A stretch of 64,000 bases of DNA from Gracilibacillus dipsosauri (GTDB lineage Bacteria; Bacillota; Bacilli; Bacillales; Amphibacillaceae). Positions 8,952 through 17,968 of the stretch are shown piece after piece. Made by a program: the position numbers and the translations under genes. The stretch lies in NCBI RefSeq assembly GCF_003176895.1, contig NZ_QGTD01000008.1, positions 310,001-374,000 on the forward strand, read 5' to 3'. The notes beneath the pieces were generated by a model. The model ran no database searches. It saw only the letters and a list, made by a program, of their open reading frames with translations, and was not told the DNA's origin. Each line of letters starts with the position of its first letter. Within the stretch, counting starts at the first letter, position 1.

Positions 8952-9251
8952 GTGCGGCAATGGAAAGATAAGCTATCAAGATTCGTAACTAAAACATTTG
9001 ATCTTCCTTCTGAAGTCATGTTGGAACTCCCACGTATTACCATGATAGGTTCCATTCATGCCTATATCGAAAATCATCAAGGTTTAATAATCTTTCAATC
9101 CAATGAACTTTTGCTGAAGGTGCACAATGGCTTTATTAAGATTATTGGATCTGATTTTGTACTGAAAATGATGGTCGGACAAGAGATCTTACTAGAAGGG
9201 AAAATTACGGATGTAACTTTCCAAAAAGAGATAAATGGAGGGAAAACATAG
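8952..9251 (+). CDS. yqfC: Sporulation protein YqfC
   Basis: YqfC is a small conserved sporulation protein (99 residues) made in the mother cell in Bacillus relatives; its biochemical role is unknown to me. The family signature LPRITMIGSIHAYIENHQG (residues ~26-44) is clear. The GTG at 8952 begins MRQWKDKLSRF and is preceded by a GGGGGCG site. yqfD starts directly after the stop. A sigma-E-type promoter lies just upstream. Confidence 0.93.
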   Translation: MRQWKDKLSRFVTKTFDLPSEVMLELPRITMIGSIHAYIENHQGLIIFQSNELLLKVHNGFIKIIGSDFVLKMMVGQEILLEGKITDVTFQKEINGGKT

Positions 9252-10466
9252 ATGTTTCTCGAGAAAAAAAGCTGGTTAAAAGGGTATGTCACCATAAAAG
9301 TGATAGGTGAATATCCAGAAAAATTTTTTGAGTTATGTGCGAAAAATGGCATACAATCATGGGATATAAACAAAATAAATAGGACAACTTGCACTGGTAT
9401 TGTTAATGTAAAGGATATCCCTAAGCTACGCAAAGTTAAAAGGAAGACTATTCATAAGGTTTATTTCCGTGACAAAAATGGTTTTCCTTTTTTTATGAAG
9501 CATACCTTATACCAAAAACCACTACTCATTGGATTTATGATTGCAGTGTGTTTTATTTTTTTCCTTTCTAACATGGTCTGGCGAATCGACATCAATGGAT
9601 TAGATAATGAATTGGATAAAAAAGTCATGGAGCACCTCACCGAGTATGGTGTGACAAAGGGGAGCTTGCAATGGAATATAGCTTCACCAGCGGAAATTCA
9701 AAAAAAGCTCCTAGAGGACATTCCAGAGTTATTGTGGATCGGCGTAACGAAAAGAGGGTCAAACTTCCATTTAGAGGGTGTTGAAAAAACACTAGTGGAA
9801 AAGCCTGAAGAGGAGGAGCCAGGCCACCTAGTTGCTGCGAAAGAGGGGGTAATTGTAGATCTTTACGTTGAAAACGGACAACCTCTTGTAAAACCAAATG
9901 ATGTAGTAAACAAAAACGATATCCTCATTTCTGCTTATTTAGGTGACCAAAAAGAGGAGGACAAGAAGGAAGAGGAACAAGCTCCAAAGCCTCTTGTTGC
10001 TAAAGGGGAAGTGATTGCTAAGGTTTGGTATAGAAGTGAAATTGAGCTTTCGATAGACGATAAGTATGAAGTGCTAACAGGGGAGAGTGAAAAGAAGCAT
10101 TATTTGAAGGTTATAGATTGGCTCATACCTGTTTGGAATTTCCGATATCCTGATTACAAAAATAGCCAAATGGAGGTAAATGAACGATCTTTCTATTTCT
10201 TGAAATGGAAGCTGCCAATAAGTTATGTGGAACAGACTATATTTGAGAAAGAACAAATCGAGGAGAAACGGTCAGAGGATGAAGCGAAAAAACTTGCACT
10301 CCAACAGGCGAAAAGAAGGTTGAAAAAAAGCATACCAATTGATGCAGAAATAATAGATGAAAAAATTTTGCACGAACGAGTAGAGCATGGTAAAGTTAAA
10401 TTAACAATATATTACACCGTTCTAGAAGACATTGTAAAAAGACAAACAATAAATCAAGGAGATTGA
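9252..10466 (+). CDS. yqfD: Sporulation protein YqfD
   Basis: YqfD is a mother-cell sporulation protein anchored by one membrane helix (residues ~92-110), with a large region outside the cytoplasm. The 404-residue length is usual for the family. Residues ~235-250 form an unusual run of Lys and Glu (DQKEEDKKEEEQ) between two beta-rich halves, which looks like a lineage-specific linker. The ATG at 9252 abuts the yqfC stop and a GGAGGG site. The TGA at 10464-10466 lies just upstream of the phoH start, so phoH may be read from the same transcript during sporulation. Confidence 0.93.
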   Translation: MFLEKKSWLKGYVTIKVIGEYPEKFFELCAKNGIQSWDINKINRTTCTGIVNVKDIPKLRKVKRKTIHKVYFRDKNGFPFFMKHTLYQKPLLIGFMIAVCFIFFLSNMVWRIDINGLDNELDKKVMEHLTEYGVTKGSLQWNIASPAEIQKKLLEDIPELLWIGVTKRGSNFHLEGVEKTLVEKPEEEEPGHLVAAKEGVIVDLYVENGQPLVKPNDVVNKNDILISAYLGDQKEEDKKEEEQAPKPLVAKGEVIAKVWYRSEIELSIDDKYEVLTGESEKKHYLKVIDWLIPVWNFRYPDYKNSQMEVNERSFYFLKWKLPISYVEQTIFEKEQIEEKRSEDEAKKLALQQAKRRLKKSIPIDAEIIDEKILHERVEHGKVKLTIYYTVLEDIVKRQTINQGD

Positions 10467-10468
10467 TT

Positions 10469-11425
10469 ATGTCAGAGGATTTTAAATTAATTAATTTACA
10501 ACTAGAGAACCCAAACGAAGCATTAAATTTATTCGGTACAGAAGACCGCCATCTCAAACAATTAGAAGAACAGTTACAAGTTTCCATTGTTTCAAGAGGA
10601 GAACAAGTAAGCGTTTCTGGAACAATGGAAGATAGAAAAATGATCCAAGAAGTGTTAGATGGATTACTTCACATCATTCGAAAAGGGATTGCGGTAACAG
10701 AACGCGATGTTATTTATGCTGTAGATTTAGCAAAAAGAGGAAAAATCGATCAACTTGAGACATTATTTGAAGACGAGATTACAAAAAACGCTAAGGGTAA
10801 ATCAATTCGGGTAAAAACGCTCGGTCAACGAAATTATTTGCAAGCAATGAAACGAGATGATTTGGTTTTTGGAATTGGTCCAGCCGGTACAGGAAAAACC
10901 TATTTAGCCGTTGTGATGGCAGTATCTGCTTTGAAAAGTGGTAAAGTAAAAAGAATCATCCTAACAAGGCCTGCAGTAGAAGCAGGGGAAAGCCTAGGAT
11001 TTTTACCAGGAGATTTAAAAGAAAAGGTTGATCCGTATCTACGTCCACTTTATGATGCATTACATGATGTGCTTGGCAATGAACATACGATGAGATTAAT
11101 TGAACGTGGAACAATTGAAATTGCACCACTTGCTTATATGCGAGGGCGAACATTAGATGATGCTTTTGTCATTTTAGATGAAGCGCAAAATACGACTACC
11201 GCTCAAATGAAAATGTTTTTAACAAGACTTGGATTTGGGTCAAAAATGATTATCACTGGTGACGTAACTCAAATTGATTTACCAAAAGGGGTTTATTCAG
11301 GATTAGTGGAGGCAAGGGAAAAGCTCCAAAATATGAACGGAATAAGCTTTGTTACTTTATCTCAGTCAGATGTAGTCAGACATCCAATCGTGCAAAAAGT
11401 CATTGAAGCCTATGAAAAGAAATAA
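10469..11425 (+). CDS. phoH: PhoH-family ATPase
   Basis: PhoH-like proteins are P-loop ATPases related to the helicase superfamily and often linked to RNA metabolism; the name does not prove phosphate control. The 318-residue protein has a KH-like N-terminal region and an ATPase core with Walker A GIGPAGTGKTYLA (~residues 130-142) and Walker B FVILDEAQN (~230). The ATG at 10469 is 6 nt after AAGGAGA; the in-frame TTG at 10463 sits against that site and is rejected. It precedes pgpH and ybeY, the usual cluster. Confidence 0.93.
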   Translation: MSEDFKLINLQLENPNEALNLFGTEDRHLKQLEEQLQVSIVSRGEQVSVSGTMEDRKMIQEVLDGLLHIIRKGIAVTERDVIYAVDLAKRGKIDQLETLFEDEITKNAKGKSIRVKTLGQRNYLQAMKRDDLVFGIGPAGTGKTYLAVVMAVSALKSGKVKRIILTRPAVEAGESLGFLPGDLKEKVDPYLRPLYDALHDVLGNEHTMRLIERGTIEIAPLAYMRGRTLDDAFVILDEAQNTTTAQMKMFLTRLGFGSKMIITGDVTQIDLPKGVYSGLVEAREKLQNMNGISFVTLSQSDVVRHPIVQKVIEAYEKK

Positions 11426-11504
11426 AAAGCGCAAATGTAAAATCTCATGCGTGTAAATAACTAATGATTAAACCATTCTTTGAATAATCAAAAGAGGGAT
11501 GATG

Positions 11505-13640
11505 ATGAGAAAACAAAACATAACAAAGGATATACATAAATACTTAAAATATGATTGGATACAATTTTTACTAACATCCCTCATTTGTGCCTCTATTTTT
11601 TTTCTGGTGACGTATTCCAATGTATATACGGAAACATATGACATCGAGAAATTTTCAACAGCAAATGAAACGATTCGTTCCCCTATCACCATTGAAAACA
11701 CAAAGGAGACGGACAGTCGTATACGAGAAGCTGTTCAATCAGTAGAGGATCACTACGAGATTTCATTAGAAGTGGCAGATGAAAGGGTCTCTGCTGTCCA
11801 CGAAATATTTGAAGCAATTGAAAAAGTGGAATCAGAGGATTTGAAGAAGACACTATCACTTCCATCCGTCACAATCGATGACAAAATTTCCTACTTGAAG
11901 GACCTTGTTCAAGATGAAGCCATTCGTGAAATTGATGATCAAGTATTTCTCTCCTTATTCGAAGCAAGTCCAGAGAATAGAATGCTTGCTAAAGAATTAT
12001 TGACGACTGCATTAAATGATGCTTATCATACAGGGGTTCAAATAGAAGAAGAGAACAAGGTAATAGAGTCAATCCAACAAAAGCTGCATTATTCAACACT
12101 AGATAATAGCTTTGTACGGTCTTTATATCCACTTATTTCCTATGGAGTCGAACCAAACTCCTTTTTCTCAGCAGATAAAACAAATGAAGCCCAACAAAGA
12201 GCTAGAGAGAATGTTGAGCCTGTCATGATTCGTGCTGGTGAAATCATTGTTGAAGAAGGAAAATTAATTACGAATGAAATTTATGAAGAGCTTAAGATTA
12301 CAGGGCTTTTAAATGAAGAGAGGAATATATTCCCGTTAATTGGGCTATCGCTTTTATTACTTCTCCTAGCGTCCATGATGTTTTTGGAGATGTGGCATGC
12401 AAAGAAAAAGAAAGCATTGAAGCTTAGTTCGTTAATTGCCATTATTATTATTAGTATTTTTATTGCTAGTTTAATGAAGGTCGTCAGCTTTTATACGACT
12501 ACGGTAAATCCTCTTTATTTTGTCGCGCCAATTGCTGTAGCATCTATGCTTTTAAAAATCTTAGTCAGTGAGCGGCTAGCAATCGTTTTTTCTATTTTTT
12601 ATGCAATGGTAGGTAGTGTCATTTTTAATGCGAACATACCTGGCCTGCTTAATATGGAGGCAGGAGTATACTTTTTGATTACACAGCTAGCTAGCATTTA
12701 TTTTTTAGCCAATGTGAAGGATAAAATGGCGATTTTAAAGGCTGGCATCAGTATCTCGTTATATAATATTGTCACTGTATCTTTATTTTTATTATTATCG
12801 TTTGAGAAATATGACTGGTTAGACTATTTAATGTTTAGTGGATATGGCTTTCTTTCTGCCATGTTCTCAACCGTGTTAACAATTGGAATGCTTCCATTTT
12901 TTGAGTCAGGATTAGGAATTATTTCAGATTCAAAGCTTTTGAGCCTGTCTAGTCCGAATCAACCGTTGTTGAGGAAATTATTGATTGAAGCACCGGGTAC
13001 CTACCACCATAGTATTATGGTTGCCAATTTAAGTGAAGCAGCTTGTGAAGCAATTGGTGCGAATGGATTACTTGCACGAGTAGGTGCTTATTATCACGAT
13101 TTAGGGAAAACCGTTCGACCACATTACTTTATTGAGAATCAAATGGGAATGAAAAACCCCCATGATTTTTTGGACCCTTACGAGAGCGCTGAAATCATTC
13201 TTCAGCACCCTTTGGATAGTGCAGAAATGTTAAGAAAAGATAAGCTTCCAAAAGAAATCATTGATATTGCCCTGCAGCATCACGGTACAACCTTGTTAAA
13301 ATTTTTTTACTATAAAGCAAAAGAGGTTAATGAGAAGGTTCCAGAATCCGAATTTCGTTATCAAGGTCCTAGGCCTAGATCAAAGGAAGCCGCAGCAGTA
13401 TCGATTTGTGACTCAGTAGAAGCTGCTGTTCGATCACTCAATCATCCAAACCAGGAAGAAATAGAAAATATTGTAACATCCATCATAAAGGATCGTGTGT
13501 TAGATGGGCAGCTTAACAATAGTTCTTTAACATTAAAAGAATTAGAAACAATGAAAAGCGTCATCTGTGAAACATTAAAAGGTATTTATCATTCAAGGAT
13601 TCAATATCCAAAAGAAGAGTCGATCAAGGAGGCAAAATAA
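11505..13640 (+). CDS. pgpH: Cyclic-di-AMP phosphodiesterase PgpH (7TM-HD family)
   Basis: PgpH (YqfF) hydrolyses the second messenger c-di-AMP. The 711-residue protein has a first membrane helix (~16-36), a large extracytoplasmic 7TMR-HD domain (~40-270), about seven helices (~275-475) and a cytoplasmic HD domain. The HD motifs are visible as YHHSIMVANLSEAA and GAYYHDLGK, with later metal-site histidines in LQHHG. Three ATG codons are in tandem; the third (11505) has the best spacing from AGAGGG at 11493-11498. ybeY begins 1 nt after the stop. Confidence 0.94.
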   Translation: MRKQNITKDIHKYLKYDWIQFLLTSLICASIFFLVTYSNVYTETYDIEKFSTANETIRSPITIENTKETDSRIREAVQSVEDHYEISLEVADERVSAVHEIFEAIEKVESEDLKKTLSLPSVTIDDKISYLKDLVQDEAIREIDDQVFLSLFEASPENRMLAKELLTTALNDAYHTGVQIEEENKVIESIQQKLHYSTLDNSFVRSLYPLISYGVEPNSFFSADKTNEAQQRARENVEPVMIRAGEIIVEEGKLITNEIYEELKITGLLNEERNIFPLIGLSLLLLLLASMMFLEMWHAKKKKALKLSSLIAIIIISIFIASLMKVVSFYTTTVNPLYFVAPIAVASMLLKILVSERLAIVFSIFYAMVGSVIFNANIPGLLNMEAGVYFLITQLASIYFLANVKDKMAILKAGISISLYNIVTVSLFLLLSFEKYDWLDYLMFSGYGFLSAMFSTVLTIGMLPFFESGLGIISDSKLLSLSSPNQPLLRKLLIEAPGTYHHSIMVANLSEAACEAIGANGLLARVGAYYHDLGKTVRPHYFIENQMGMKNPHDFLDPYESAEIILQHPLDSAEMLRKDKLPKEIIDIALQHHGTTLLKFFYYKAKEVNEKVPESEFRYQGPRPRSKEAAAVSICDSVEAAVRSLNHPNQEEIENIVTSIIKDRVLDGQLNNSSLTLKELETMKSVICETLKGIYHSRIQYPKEESIKEAK

Positions 13641-13641
13641 C

Positions 13642-14106
13642 ATGGAGATTGATTTTATCGATGAAACAGAAAGTATTAAACAGGATTATCTGGAACTTAT
13701 CAGTCGATTATTAAGTTATGCAGCAACAGAGGAGAAAATACCTGACAATGCTGAATTATCACTCACATTCGTAGACAATGAGGAAATTCAACGATTGAAT
13801 AAAGAATACAGGAGTCTTGATCGACCTACTGATGTGCTTTCCTTTGCATTAGAGGAGGAACAAGAAGGAGAATTGGCTATAAATGGTGAAGGATTGCCTC
13901 TTGTTTTAGGAGATATTATCATTTCGGTAACCAAAGCAGAGGAACAAGCAAAGGAGTATAATCATAGCCTATCAAGAGAACTAGGTTTTCTTGCGTTACA
14001 TGGCTTCTTGCATTTACTTGGATACGACCACATGGAGAAGGATGAAGAAACAAAAATGTTTTCAAGACAAGAGGAGATCTTAAATGGCTTCGGATTATCG
14101 AGGTAA
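13642..14106 (+). CDS. ybeY: Endoribonuclease YbeY (rRNA maturation factor)
   Basis: YbeY is a zinc-dependent endoribonuclease involved in 16S rRNA 3'-end maturation and ribosome quality control. The 154-residue product carries the three-histidine metal site in LHGFLHLLGYDH (residues ~119-130). Its ATG lies 1 nt after the pgpH stop, preceded by an AAGGAGGC site within pgpH. The last 23 nt overlap dgkA in another frame, suggesting coupled translation. Confidence 0.95.
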   Translation: MEIDFIDETESIKQDYLELISRLLSYAATEEKIPDNAELSLTFVDNEEIQRLNKEYRSLDRPTDVLSFALEEEQEGELAINGEGLPLVLGDIIISVTKAEEQAKEYNHSLSRELGFLALHGFLHLLGYDHMEKDEETKMFSRQEEILNGFGLSR

Positions 14107-14464
14107 GAATAGGTTCCATTTTGGGTTTCGTTATGCATGGAAAGGATTAAAAGTCGCCATATTAACCGAGCGAAATGTCAAAATACACCTATTAGCTATG
14201 ATAATGGTGATCATTATCGGTCTGATAACTAAACTATCCACAGTGGAATGGGCTATCCTTTTTCTAACCATTGGTGCGGTCATTAGTATGGAAATAATGA
14301 ATACTGCCCTCGAAAGAGCTTTAGACTACTTAGAGCCAAAAAAACATACCGCCATAGGTACCGCAAAAGATCTTGCTGCAGCAGCTGTTTTAGTTACGGC
14401 AATCATTGCCATCATCATAGCATGTCTAATTTTTTTGCCAAAATGGTTAGCAATTTTAGCATAG
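14084..14464 (+). CDS. dgkA: Diacylglycerol kinase family / undecaprenol kinase
   Basis: Gram-positive DgkA homologues phosphorylate undecaprenol, recycling the lipid carrier for wall synthesis. The 126-residue protein has three membrane helices (~36-52, ~56-75, ~97-120). The family signature EIMNTALERALDYLEP (~71-86) holds the catalytic Glu. The ATG at 14084 follows a GAGGAG site inside ybeY and overlaps that gene by 23 nt. cdd, which I recall as the next gene in B. subtilis, is missing here. Confidence 0.93.
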   Translation: MASDYRGKNRFHFGFRYAWKGLKVAILTERNVKIHLLAMIMVIIIGLITKLSTVEWAILFLTIGAVISMEIMNTALERALDYLEPKKHTAIGTAKDLAAAAVLVTAIIAIIIACLIFLPKWLAILA

Positions 14465-14789
14465 TGCTATCAAAATTAGAGATTATACGAAAGGGAAAGT
14501 GAACTTATTTAGGAAGCTTTCCTTTTTCAATTTGTACAAACTTAAAAGGGAGGCGAATGAAGCTTGTTTGAGTTTCTAACCTCTAGATAATGATAACCAA
14601 CCTTCCAAAAAACAACATCACATGTTAGAATGTTTAAACAATGCCAATTCGTGTAGAATATTAGGGAATACATCCTTTTTACAGGTTTTAAAAAACATTA
14701 CCACTAGTTTTGTCGAATGCATGAAATACACAGCAATTTATAGTATGATATACATATAGCAGCCAACAAGAGAATAGCGGAGGAACAGT
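14465..14789 (+). other. 325-nt gap between dgkA and era
   Basis: A terminator-like hairpin (14490-14499 with 14517-14526, then T residues) ends the dgkA transcript. After it, a strong GGGAGG at 14548-14553 is followed by ATG at 14557 that opens only a 4-codon frame, and by TTG at 14564 that opens an 8-codon frame. No protein gene is seen. B. subtilis has cdd (cytidine deaminase) here, so this may be a relic of its loss. I see no convincing era promoter. Confidence 0.6.
14490..14527 (+). terminator. Probable terminator after dgkA
   Basis: A 10-bp stem AAAGGGAAAG/CTTTCCTTTT with one G-U pair, a 17-nt loop and a short T tract. Confidence 0.55.
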
Positions 14790-15695
14790 ATGGAAAACAC
14801 TTTCAAATCAGGATTTGTAGCTATAATTGGAAGACCTAATGTCGGGAAATCTACCTTTATGAATAGAGTAATTGGTCAAAAAATTGCCATTATGAGTGAC
14901 AAGGCGCAAACAACGAGAAATAAGATTCAAGGTGTATACACAGATAAGGAAAAACAAATTGTTTTCATTGATACGCCCGGAATTCACAAACCGAAGCATA
15001 AACTAGGCGATTTTATGGTCAAAATTGCAGAGAACACTTTAAATGAAGTGGATGCAATTATGTTTATGATCAATGCTGATGAAGGGTATGGTCGCGGAGA
15101 TCAATATATTATCGATCGACTAGCAACTAATAAAACACCAGTTTTTTTAGTCATTAATAAAATTGATCTCATACATCCCGACGAACTTTTGCCACTTATT
15201 GAATTATATAAGGACAAGTATCCATTCCAAGAAATTATTCCAATTTCAGCATTAGAAGGTAATAATGTATCCCATTTAATGGACATTTTTACAGAGTATT
15301 TGCCTGAAGGACCACAATTTTATCCAGAGGACCAAGTAACCGATCATCCAGAAAGGTTTATCATTGGAGAATTAATTCGTGAAAAGGTTCTTCATTTAAC
15401 AAGGGAAGAAATTCCACATTCTGTAGCAGTGGTCATAGACCAAATAGAGAATCGTGGAGATGATCAAAAGCTCTTGATACAAGCAAGTATCATCGTTGAG
15501 CGAAAATCTCAAAAAGGTATTATTATAGGCAAGCAAGGTAAGATGCTCAAGGAAATTGGAAAAAGAGCAAGGCAGGATATTGAACGTTTACTTGGTTCGA
15601 AGGTTTATTTAGAGCTTTGGGTAAAGATCCAAGAAAATTGGCGAAATAAACCGCATCAGCTCCATGAGTTCGGTTTTAAACAGGATGAATATTAA
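14790..15695 (+). CDS. era: GTPase Era
   Basis: Era is an essential GTPase that binds the 3' end of 16S rRNA during 30S assembly. The 301-residue protein has the G domain with G1 GRPNVGKS (residues ~15-22), G3 DTPG (~62), G4 NKID (~125), and a C-terminal KH domain with [11 protein letters not shown] (~250). The ATG at 14790 follows a CGGAGGAAC site. The usual partner cdd is absent upstream. yqzL and recO follow, as expected. Confidence 0.97.
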   Translation: MENTFKSGFVAIIGRPNVGKSTFMNRVIGQKIAIMSDKAQTTRNKIQGVYTDKEKQIVFIDTPGIHKPKHKLGDFMVKIAENTLNEVDAIMFMINADEGYGRGDQYIIDRLATNKTPVFLVINKIDLIHPDELLPLIELYKDKYPFQEIIPISALEGNNVSHLMDIFTEYLPEGPQFYPEDQVTDHPERFIIGELIREKVLHLTREEIPHSVAVVIDQIENRGDDQKLLIQASIIVERKSQKGIIIGKQGKMLKEIGKRARQDIERLLGSKVYLELWVKIQENWRNKPHQLHEFGFKQDEY

Positions 15696-15733
15696 CGAAT
15701 GGAGTAGCTTTCTTCATCATTTTACTATGATAA

Positions 15734-15759
15734 ATGTATGATCATTGAAAATCATACAT
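15734..15759 (+). repeat. Perfect 9-bp inverted repeat between era and yqzL
   Basis: ATGTATGAT (15734-15742) and ATCATACAT (15751-15759) are perfect inverse complements with an 8-nt spacer. No T run follows, so a standard terminator is unlikely. It could be an operator or an RNA processing hairpin. Confidence 0.6.
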
Positions 15760-15850
15760 GGTAAATATTATTACTAATTGAATGACTGTTTTGGGTAATT
15801 CTATTAATGAGCACAATGATTAATGACCAAAAGGAAAGGTGAGATTTATT

Positions 15851-16000
15851 GTGATCGATGTACCATGGAAAATTTTCAGTCAAACAGGTAATATTGAAGC
15901 ATATTTATGGATGAAGCAAATGGAAGTAGAAGAACCAATAATGGAGGATGATTCTTCCGACGATCAGCAAGAATCTTTACTAAAAGATACACATTTTTAA
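15851..16000 (+). CDS. yqzL: YqzL family small protein
   Basis: This is a 49-residue protein starting at GTG 15851 after an AAAGGAAAGGTGAG site. The N-terminal pattern VPWKIFSQTGNIEAYLWMKQ matches the YqzL family, whose members sit between era and recO in Bacillus; function is unknown. The C-terminal half is acidic (EEPIMEDDSSDD). It lies 25 nt before recO and is probably co-transcribed. Confidence 0.85.
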   Translation: MIDVPWKIFSQTGNIEAYLWMKQMEVEEPIMEDDSSDDQQESLLKDTHF

Positions 16001-16025
16001 TTGTAGAAAGGGAAAGGTGAAGCTT

Positions 16026-16775
16026 GTGTTCGAAAAAGTAGAAGGCTTCATTCTTAAAACACAGGATTACGGAGAAACTCACAAAATTGTGACATTACTA
16101 ACGCCAACAATGGGGAAAATTGGCGCAATAGCACGTGGTGCAAAAAAAACAAAAAGTAGAATGGCTGCTATCACGCAGCCATTTATTCATGGTAATTTCT
16201 TAATCCAACCTGGTACTAGTCTAGCCACGATCCAACAGGGTGAAGTCCTATCTTCTTTTCGAGGAATTAGAGAGGATATCTTTAAAACAGCTTATACAAG
16301 TTATTTAGCTGAATTAACGGATAAGCTAATTGACCCAAAAAAATATAATCCGTTTCTTTATAAACAGCTTCTTCAAACGGTTAGATGGATTGACACTGAC
16401 AAGGATGCTGAAGTCTTGACGATGATATATGAGTGGAAAATGTATCAAGAGGCGGGTTTTGCGCCTATCGTTGACAAATGTGTTCACTGTGGCCGAAACG
16501 AAGGGCTTCATTATTTTTCTGTACATGAGGGAGGGGTGCTGTGTTCCGCATGTTCTTATAAAGATCAGTATGCCTTTTATGTTTCAGAAAACTTACATCG
16601 ACTACTTGTTGTTTTTTCCTTAATTGACATGGAACAAATAGGAAACATCTCTATCAAAGCAGAAAATAAACGCTTATTACATCAAATAATGGATCAATAT
16701 TATGAACAGCATGGTGGCTTTTATCTTAAATCGAAAAAGTTTTTAAAGCAGATGGATCAATTAAAAAAACCTTAG
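16026..16775 (+). CDS. recO: DNA repair protein RecO
   Basis: RecO anneals complementary strands and, with RecF and RecR, loads RecA at gaps. The 249-residue product has an N-terminal OB fold (residues ~1-80) and a helical domain with a zinc site, CVHCGRNEG...CSAC (~150-175). The GTG at 16026 is chosen because AAAGGTGA lies 6 nt before it and MFEKVEGFIL aligns with the usual RecO N-terminus; the GTG at 16017 overlaps that site. The promoter of the glycine T-box overlaps the gene's stop codon. Confidence 0.94.
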   Translation: MFEKVEGFILKTQDYGETHKIVTLLTPTMGKIGAIARGAKKTKSRMAAITQPFIHGNFLIQPGTSLATIQQGEVLSSFRGIREDIFKTAYTSYLAELTDKLIDPKKYNPFLYKQLLQTVRWIDTDKDAEVLTMIYEWKMYQEAGFAPIVDKCVHCGRNEGLHYFSVHEGGVLCSACSYKDQYAFYVSENLHRLLVVFSLIDMEQIGNISIKAENKRLLHQIMDQYYEQHGGFYLKSKKFLKQMDQLKKP

Positions 16776-16778
16776 AAG

Positions 16779-16807
16779 TTGACAATGGATTAGATTTCTC
16801 TTATTAT
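16779..16807 (+). promoter_or_regulatory. Sigma-A promoter of the glyQS T-box
   Basis: Consensus TTGACA (16779-16784), a 17-bp spacer and TATTAT (16802-16807) give a strong promoter. The -35 starts 3 nt after the recO stop. Confidence 0.85.
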
Positions 16808-16814
16808 GTAGAAT

Positions 16815-17036
16815 AATGGAATGACGTTTCTGCGTGGAGAGAGAGTAGTACTTTTCATCCATTCTTAAAAGCGAGTCTAGGTTGGTGGGAGCTAGATAGG
16901 AATGCGTTAAGGAAGGCGCTCTGGAGCAGTTTTTTTATAAAGTGGTTATCCTATAGAAATGGATAACAAATAGGGTGGAACCGCGGGCAACCCGTCCCTA
17001 TGCTTTATCAGTGGATAAAGCATAGGGACGGGTTTT
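16815..17036 (+). ncRNA. Glycine T-box riboswitch upstream of glyQS
   Basis: The leader contains the T-box landmarks: a GAGAGAGTAGTA segment forming the base of stem I (with the AGTA motif), an apical-loop motif near GGTTGGTGGGAGC (16881-16893), and the T-box sequence AGGGTGGAACCGCG at about 16972-16985. A glycine codon GGC at 16915-16917 sits opposite AGTA, just before the closing GCTCT, where the specifier belongs. TGGA in the T-box would pair with the UCCA end of tRNA-Gly. The terminator is a perfect 21-bp stem (16989-17009 with 17014-17034) with a TTTT end. Uncharged tRNA-Gly is expected to favour the antiterminator. Confidence 0.93.
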
Positions 17037-17074
17037 CACGTTAGAGAACGCGATTTTTAATGGGGGTAGTGAAC

Positions 17075-17968
17075 ATGAATATTCAAGAAATGATCTTAAC
17101 ATTACAGAAGCATTGGTCAGATCAGAATTGTATTCTGATGCAAGCATATGATGTGGAAAAAGGAGCTGGTACCATGTCTCCTATGACCTTATTGCGTAGT
17201 CTTGGGCCAGAGCCTTGGAATGTAGCTTATGTAGAACCATCCAGAAGACCTGCTGATGGAAGATATGGACAAAATCCAAATCGTCTTTATCAACATCACC
17301 AGTTTCAAGTGATTATGAAGCCATCACCTGCAAATATTCAAGAGTTATATTTGAAATCACTCGAAAAGCTTGGTATAGATCCGAAAGAGCATGATATTCG
17401 TTTTGTAGAGGATAATTGGGAAAACCCAACTTTGGGTGCAGCTGGCTTAGGTTGGGAGGTTTGGTTAGATGGAATGGAAATTACGCAATTTACGTATTTT
17501 CAACAAATAGGTGGTCTAGAGGCAAAACCAGTAGCAGTGGAAATTACGTATGGTATTGAGCGTCTTGCATCCTATATTCAGGATAAAGAGAATGTTTTCG
17601 AATTAGAATGGACGAAGGGTGTAACAGTAGGAGACATTTTTTATCAACCTGAATACGAGCACTCCACCTACACGTTTGAGGAATCAAATACAGAGATGCT
17701 GTTCGAACTATTTTCAACCTATGAGGATGAGGCAAAACGAACAATGGAAAAAGGATTAGTATTTCCAGCATATGATTATGTCTTGAAATGCTCTCATACG
17801 TTTAATTTATTAGATGCCAAAGGGGTTATCTCTGTGACAGAGAGAACTGGCTATATCGGAAGAGTGAGAAATCTTGCTCGAGAAATCGCAAAGCTTTATG
17901 TAGAAGAAAGAGAGAGGCTTGGTTTTCCGATGTTGAAAGGAGAGAGTAACGTAAATGAAAACAACTAA
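17075..17968 (+). CDS. glyQ: Glycyl-tRNA synthetase alpha subunit
   Basis: GlyQ is the catalytic alpha subunit of the tetrameric bacterial glycyl-tRNA synthetase. The 297-residue sequence shows class II features and signature blocks such as [20 protein letters not shown] and [13 protein letters not shown]. The ATG at 17075 begins MNIQEM and is preceded by GGGGGTAGTG; the ATG at 17060 lies directly before that site and is not used. It overlaps glyS by 14 nt. Expression is governed by the T-box upstream. Confidence 0.97.
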   Translation: MNIQEMILTLQKHWSDQNCILMQAYDVEKGAGTMSPMTLLRSLGPEPWNVAYVEPSRRPADGRYGQNPNRLYQHHQFQVIMKPSPANIQELYLKSLEKLGIDPKEHDIRFVEDNWENPTLGAAGLGWEVWLDGMEITQFTYFQQIGGLEAKPVAVEITYGIERLASYIQDKENVFELEWTKGVTVGDIFYQPEYEHSTYTFEESNTEMLFELFSTYEDEAKRTMEKGLVFPAYDYVLKCSHTFNLLDAKGVISVTERTGYIGRVRNLAREIAKLYVEERERLGFPMLKGESNVNENN

